Shown here piece by piece: positions 6,168-8,712 of a DNA stretch of 8,712 nt. The notes below the pieces were generated by a model. That model saw only the letters and a program-made list of their open reading frames with translations, was not told the DNA's origin and did no database searches. Every line of letters starts with the position of its first letter. The stretch's first letter is position 1. Position numbers and translations under genes: made by a program. Origin of the DNA: an uncultured Clostridia bacterium (lineage in GTDB: Bacteria; Bacillota; Clostridia; Oscillospirales; CAG-272); assembly GCA_905235755.1 (NCBI GenBank), contig CAJONA010000099.1, positions 1-8,712 of the forward strand. Direction: 5' to 3'.

Positions 6168-6196
6168 TTGACAAAAGAACGAATGTGTGGTATAAT
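6168..6196 (+). promoter_or_regulatory. Consensus promoter of the phage packaging operon
   Basis: Perfect TTGACA (6168-6173) and perfect TATAAT (6191-6196) are separated by exactly 17 bases, with a TG extended -10 (6188-6189). Such a strong site normally needs a repressor, consistent with the LexA-like box beside it. The transcript should begin near 6203. Confidence 0.88.
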
Positions 6197-6232
6197 GTGG
6201 CACGTAAGGAACAAAAACAACTGACTTACAAA

Positions 6233-6249
6233 AAGGGGTGATAATTACG
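6233..6249 (+). promoter_or_regulatory. Strong ribosome site followed by ACG instead of a normal start codon
   Basis: AAGGGGTGAT (6233-6242) closely complements the 3' end of 16S rRNA. The in-frame codon at ideal spacing, eight bases after AAGGGG, is ACG (6247-6249), one transition from ATG. The only standard upstream start, GTG at 6238, overlaps the ribosome site itself. Confidence 0.5.
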
Positions 6250-6465
6250 GACAACCAATACGATATTTTGAGTCGCGGTACGAAAAGATCTTGCACAAGC
6301 ATTCTCGGCAGATGCGCGCAATGCGGATTTGCCGTTTATTCGGCCAACGGCGCCCTAACGGTGATCGACACCGGGGAGCTGATACACGAAGATTGCTGGT
6401 CGGAATATTCTGAAGAACATATGTTTGATTTTGTCGAAAAAGTTACGCCGTCGAGAGAAGAATAA
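6238..6465 (+). CDS. Small Cys/His zinc-finger-like protein at the head of the phage operon
   Basis: A protein of about 75 residues (72 if translation begins at the ACG at 6247). It carries CAQCG and, about 20 residues later, HEDCW, giving a C-x2-C...H-x2-C arrangement typical of small treble-clef or LIM-like zinc fingers. Such proteins occur as uncharacterised genes next to packaging genes in clostridial phages. No transmembrane or signal segment is visible. The C-terminal tail is acidic (SEYSEEHMFDFVE). It lies just after the promoter and ends 18 bases before the terminase small subunit. The start is uncertain: GTG 6238 is the formal choice but overlaps the ribosome site, and TTG 6268 lacks one. 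Function is unknown; a DNA- or protein-binding accessory role is only a guess. Confidence 0.65.
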   Translation: MIITDNQYDILSRGTKRSCTSILGRCAQCGFAVYSANGALTVIDTGELIHEDCWSEYSEEHMFDFVEKVTPSREE

Positions 6466-6483
6466 CGGTTAGTTGTCATTGTT

Positions 6484-6909
6484 ATGACTGCTAAAAAAGA
6501 TATTACAAAAAATCCTGCCGCTTTTCGCAAGCGTGTCGCCGAATATTTCGAGAAATGCGACACGGCGGAAGTATCGCCCGCGTGCCTGTCGTGCAAAGAG
6601 AAGGACGCGGACAAGTGCGATACGTGCCGAAAGAAAAGAGTGCCATATACGCTGTCGGGGCTCTGTCTTTCGCTTGGAATAACGAAGCGGCAATTCAATT
6701 CGCTCAAAACGAACAAATGTTTTTCGGACACGATAGAAATGGCGATGCTCAAGATCGAATCTTATATAGAGGAAAACAGCTATTGCGGAAACATCAACGG
6801 TGCGCTTGCAACGGCGGTGCTGCGCGAAAACTTCGGCTGGGGCGACGATGACGCGCCCGAATCGGTAAGAGTGGAGCTTTCAAGCGAGGCCGACGGATAT
6901 GGCGGATGA
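6484..6909 (+). CDS. terS: Phage terminase small subunit with Cys4 insert
   Basis: Protein of 141 residues, probably the DNA-recognition subunit of the packaging terminase. Its identity rests on position directly before the large subunit and on the family layout: a short N-terminal helix (FRKRVAEYFEKCD), a helix-turn-helix-like YTLSGLCLSLGITKRQFNSL (55-74), a helical IESYIEEN region and an ending with ENFGWGDD, as in gp3-like small terminases. An unusual insert, C34-x2-C37-x7-C45-x2-C48, sits between the first helix and the HTH and looks like a small zinc-binding loop. The ATG at 6484 has no strong Shine-Dalgarno sequence, so translation may depend on ribosomes from the upstream gene. The last 11 bases overlap the terL start. 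Confidence 0.82.
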   Translation: MTAKKDITKNPAAFRKRVAEYFEKCDTAEVSPACLSCKEKDADKCDTCRKKRVPYTLSGLCLSLGITKRQFNSLKTNKCFSDTIEMAMLKIESYIEENSYCGNINGALATAVLRENFGWGDDDAPESVRVELSSEADGYGG

Positions 6910-8197
6910 CGTTTATTCGATAGATTTCAGGCCGTCAGACAAACAAAGGGACTTTCTGAATTCCCGCGCCAAATACACCGCATACGGCGGAGCGCGCGGC
7001 GGCGGAAAAAGTTACGCGCTCAGATACAAGCTCGTTTTTATGTGTTTAAAATACCCGGGCATACGGACGCTGCTTATCAGACGCTCGTATCCCGAGCTTC
7101 GCGAAAACCATATACGACCGCTTACATCCATACTGTGCGCGAAGGACAAGCCGATGGCCAAATACTCGGAGCGCGACAAGTGTTTTGAGTTTTTGAACGG
7201 ATCGCGTCTGAAGCTCGGATATCTCGCCGACGACGGCGACCTGCTTCAATATCAGGGGCAGGAATTCGACGTCATCGCCATCGACGAGGCGACGCAGATA
7301 GACGAAAACGCCTTTGCCGTGCTGACTGCGTCGCTTCGCGGCGCGAACGCTTTTCCCAAACGAATGTATCTCACTTGCAATCCCGGCGGAGTCGGACACG
7401 GTTGGGTAAAGCGACTGTTTGTCGACAGAGAGTTCGCGCCGACGGAAGATCCGGACGATTATGTGTTTATCCGCGCGGGCGTGTATGACAATACCGCGCT
7501 TATGGAGAGCGATCCCGATTATGTCAAGCAGCTTGAAAATCTCCCGGGGGATCTAAAGCAGGCGTGGCTGTACGGATCGTGGGACATATTTTCGGGGCAG
7601 TTCTTTCCGGAATTTCGCACAAGTACTCACACGCGTCCGCCGACGGCGCTCCCCGACGGATGCACGCATTACTGCGCTATCGACTACGGACTCGATATGC
7701 TCGCGGCGATCTTTGTCGCCGTCGATGTCGACGGGAAGGCGTATGTATATGATGAAGTATACGAAAGCGGGCTGATAGTGAGCGAGGCCGCGTCGCGCAT
7801 TGTGCCGAAGCTTCATCCCGATACGATATGCATAGCTCCGGCCGATCTGTGGAGCAGGCAAAAGGACAGCGGGCTCAGCATAGCAGAGCTTTTCGCGCAG
7901 AACGGCGTCTACTTCACAAAGCTCGTGCCGAGCCGCATCGGCGGCTGGGCGGCGCTCAAAGAGTGGCTGAAAACGGACGACAGCGGCGAGAGCCGCATGG
8001 TGATATTCAATTGTTGTAAAAACCTCATACGCACTCTGCCGCTGCTGCTCTGCGATCCGAAAAATCCGGGCGACGCTTCGAGCGAGCCGCACGAGGTAAC
8101 TCACGCGCCCGACGCACTCAGATATTTTTGCTCGGCGCGACCTGCCGGCCCGGGAAACATCGAACAAAAAAGATTTTTGACAAGAAAACGATCATAA
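6899..8197 (+). CDS. terL: Phage terminase large subunit (packaging ATPase and nuclease)
   Basis: Motor that pumps phage DNA into the procapsid through the portal and cuts the concatemer. The 432 residues contain Walker A GGARGGGKS (30-38), Walker B VIAIDE (125-130) and the coupling motif LTCNP (158-162). The C-terminal RNase H-like nuclease carries plausible metal-binding Asp262 (AIDYG), Asp316 (APADLW) and Asp405 (HAPDAL). All expected catalytic residues are present, so the gene looks functional, and its length is normal for the family. The ATG overlaps the terS end by 11 bases, indicating translational coupling. It ends 10 bases before the portal gene. Confidence 0.96.
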   Translation: MADDVYSIDFRPSDKQRDFLNSRAKYTAYGGARGGGKSYALRYKLVFMCLKYPGIRTLLIRRSYPELRENHIRPLTSILCAKDKPMAKYSERDKCFEFLNGSRLKLGYLADDGDLLQYQGQEFDVIAIDEATQIDENAFAVLTASLRGANAFPKRMYLTCNPGGVGHGWVKRLFVDREFAPTEDPDDYVFIRAGVYDNTALMESDPDYVKQLENLPGDLKQAWLYGSWDIFSGQFFPEFRTSTHTRPPTALPDGCTHYCAIDYGLDMLAAIFVAVDVDGKAYVYDEVYESGLIVSEAASRIVPKLHPDTICIAPADLWSRQKDSGLSIAELFAQNGVYFTKLVPSRIGGWAALKEWLKTDDSGESRMVIFNCCKNLIRTLPLLLCDPKNPGDASSEPHEVTHAPDALRYFCSARPAGPGNIEQKRFLTRKRS

Positions 8198-8207
8198 AGG
8201 AGAGAAG

Positions 8208-8712
8208 ATGAATTTAACAGGATTTAAAAAGAAAACGGCACTTGATACGTCGACGATGTATTCAAGTCCATCAAACAGAGAAATGTGCATACAAATACTT
8301 CTCGACGACGCAAAAAGCGCAAAAAGCGGCGCCGAGCAGTATTTCCAGAAGATGAAGTCGTACTACGACGGCACGCATATCACGGAAAGCCAGACGGGGC
8401 AATTTCTTTCCGACGCAAGCCTTCCGTGGAAGCCCGCGACGATCCCCGACGGATATATGCACGTTGAAAGCCAGATCGACGCCGAGGTCCCCGATTTTGA
8501 ATTTTCGGGGAGAGAGGACAGCGATGCAGACAAGGCGAAACTGCGTGAGCAGGTCGTGAGATATGTATGCGACAACGCCGATCTGATGACAAAGAACGCG
8601 GCTAATGAGCGGAGGCTGAACCTTTTCGGCGCCGCCGTATGGAAGCTTTCCGTCGGCGTCGGGGACAACGGCGCTGAAGTTGTCATAGACAACCCGAGCC
8701 CCGAAATGATCT
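8208..8712 (+). CDS. Phage portal protein, C-terminus missing at window edge
   Basis: The first 168 residues of an open frame starting at ATG 8208, with AAGGAG about five to six bases upstream and ten bases after terL. The opening helical segment (MCIQILLDDAKSAKSGAEQYFQKMKSYYDG), then YMHVESQIDAEVPDFEFSGRED, then a RRLNLFGAAVWKLSVGV region resembles the N-terminal part of clostridial phage portal proteins, where a positioned dodecamer ring forms the DNA channel. The position straight after terL is the standard portal place. The call rests mainly on gene order and general similarity; no catalytic motif exists in this family. Confidence 0.75.
   Translation, partial: MNLTGFKKKTALDTSTMYSSPSNREMCIQILLDDAKSAKSGAEQYFQKMKSYYDGTHITESQTGQFLSDASLPWKPATIPDGYMHVESQIDAEVPDFEFSGREDSDADKAKLREQVVRYVCDNADLMTKNAANERRLNLFGAAVWKLSVGVGDNGAEVVIDNPSPEMI

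Noticed and set aside
5852..6220. A 122-residue minus-strand frame across the repeats and phage promoter
   Set aside because: It runs through tandem repeats, the LexA-like box and the consensus promoter. Its repeated HFSC/YFSC peptides come from the two DNA repeat units.
7553..8167. A 204-residue minus-strand frame
   Set aside because: Shadow of the terminase large subunit nuclease domain, whose acidic residues are conserved on the plus strand.

Overview
The window looks like a piece of chromosome from an anaerobic, gut-type clostridium (Bacillota, Clostridia; possibly Oscillospirales-like). The evidence is a class III (oxygen-sensitive) ribonucleotide reductase with its radical-SAM activase, Clostridia-style -35/-10 promoters and Shine-Dalgarno sites, a LexA-type box of the Gram-positive form, and moderately GC-rich coding DNA. 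No rRNA or tRNA gene is present to settle the taxonomy.

Layout. (1) 1-903, minus strand: the N-terminal 301 residues of a cytoplasmic M28-family metallo-aminopeptidase, which runs off the left edge. Its own promoter lies at about 977-1005. (2) 1088-5315, minus strand: an anaerobic dNTP-synthesis block in the order nrdG (activase), terminator, promoter, nrdD (reductase), trxB (thioredoxin-reductase-like flavoprotein), terminator. NrdD carries a C-terminal redoxin domain with a CPNC motif, and trxB begins one base after the nrdD stop. This suggests electrons flow from the flavoprotein to the fused redoxin to the reductase active site. Two features are odd. nrdD is split by a frameshift near 3818-3826, best explained by a missing stretch of about 22 bp. 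TrxB lacks the HRRxxxR signature that normally binds the NADPH 2'-phosphate, so its electron donor may not be NADPH.

(3) 5316-6237: a gene-poor divergent intergenic region of about 0.9 kb, packed with perfect inverted repeats and a two-copy repeat of about 51 bp that resembles a dispersed palindromic (REP/MITE-like) element. (4) 6145-8712, plus strand: a phage packaging operon. It is preceded by a LexA-like box and a consensus promoter, and contains a small Cys/His zinc-finger protein, a terminase small subunit with a Cys4 insert, the terminase large subunit and the start of the portal protein, which runs off the right edge.

How it fits together. The left two thirds are host nucleotide and peptide metabolism. 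The right third is the start of a prophage or phage-derived particle operon reading away from nrdG. There is no integrase, repressor or att site between nrdG and the terminase genes, and the promoter looks SOS-controlled. The element could be an ordinary prophage in the order with packaging genes at its left end, a defective PBSX-like prophage or a gene-transfer-agent-like element. The window is too short to decide.
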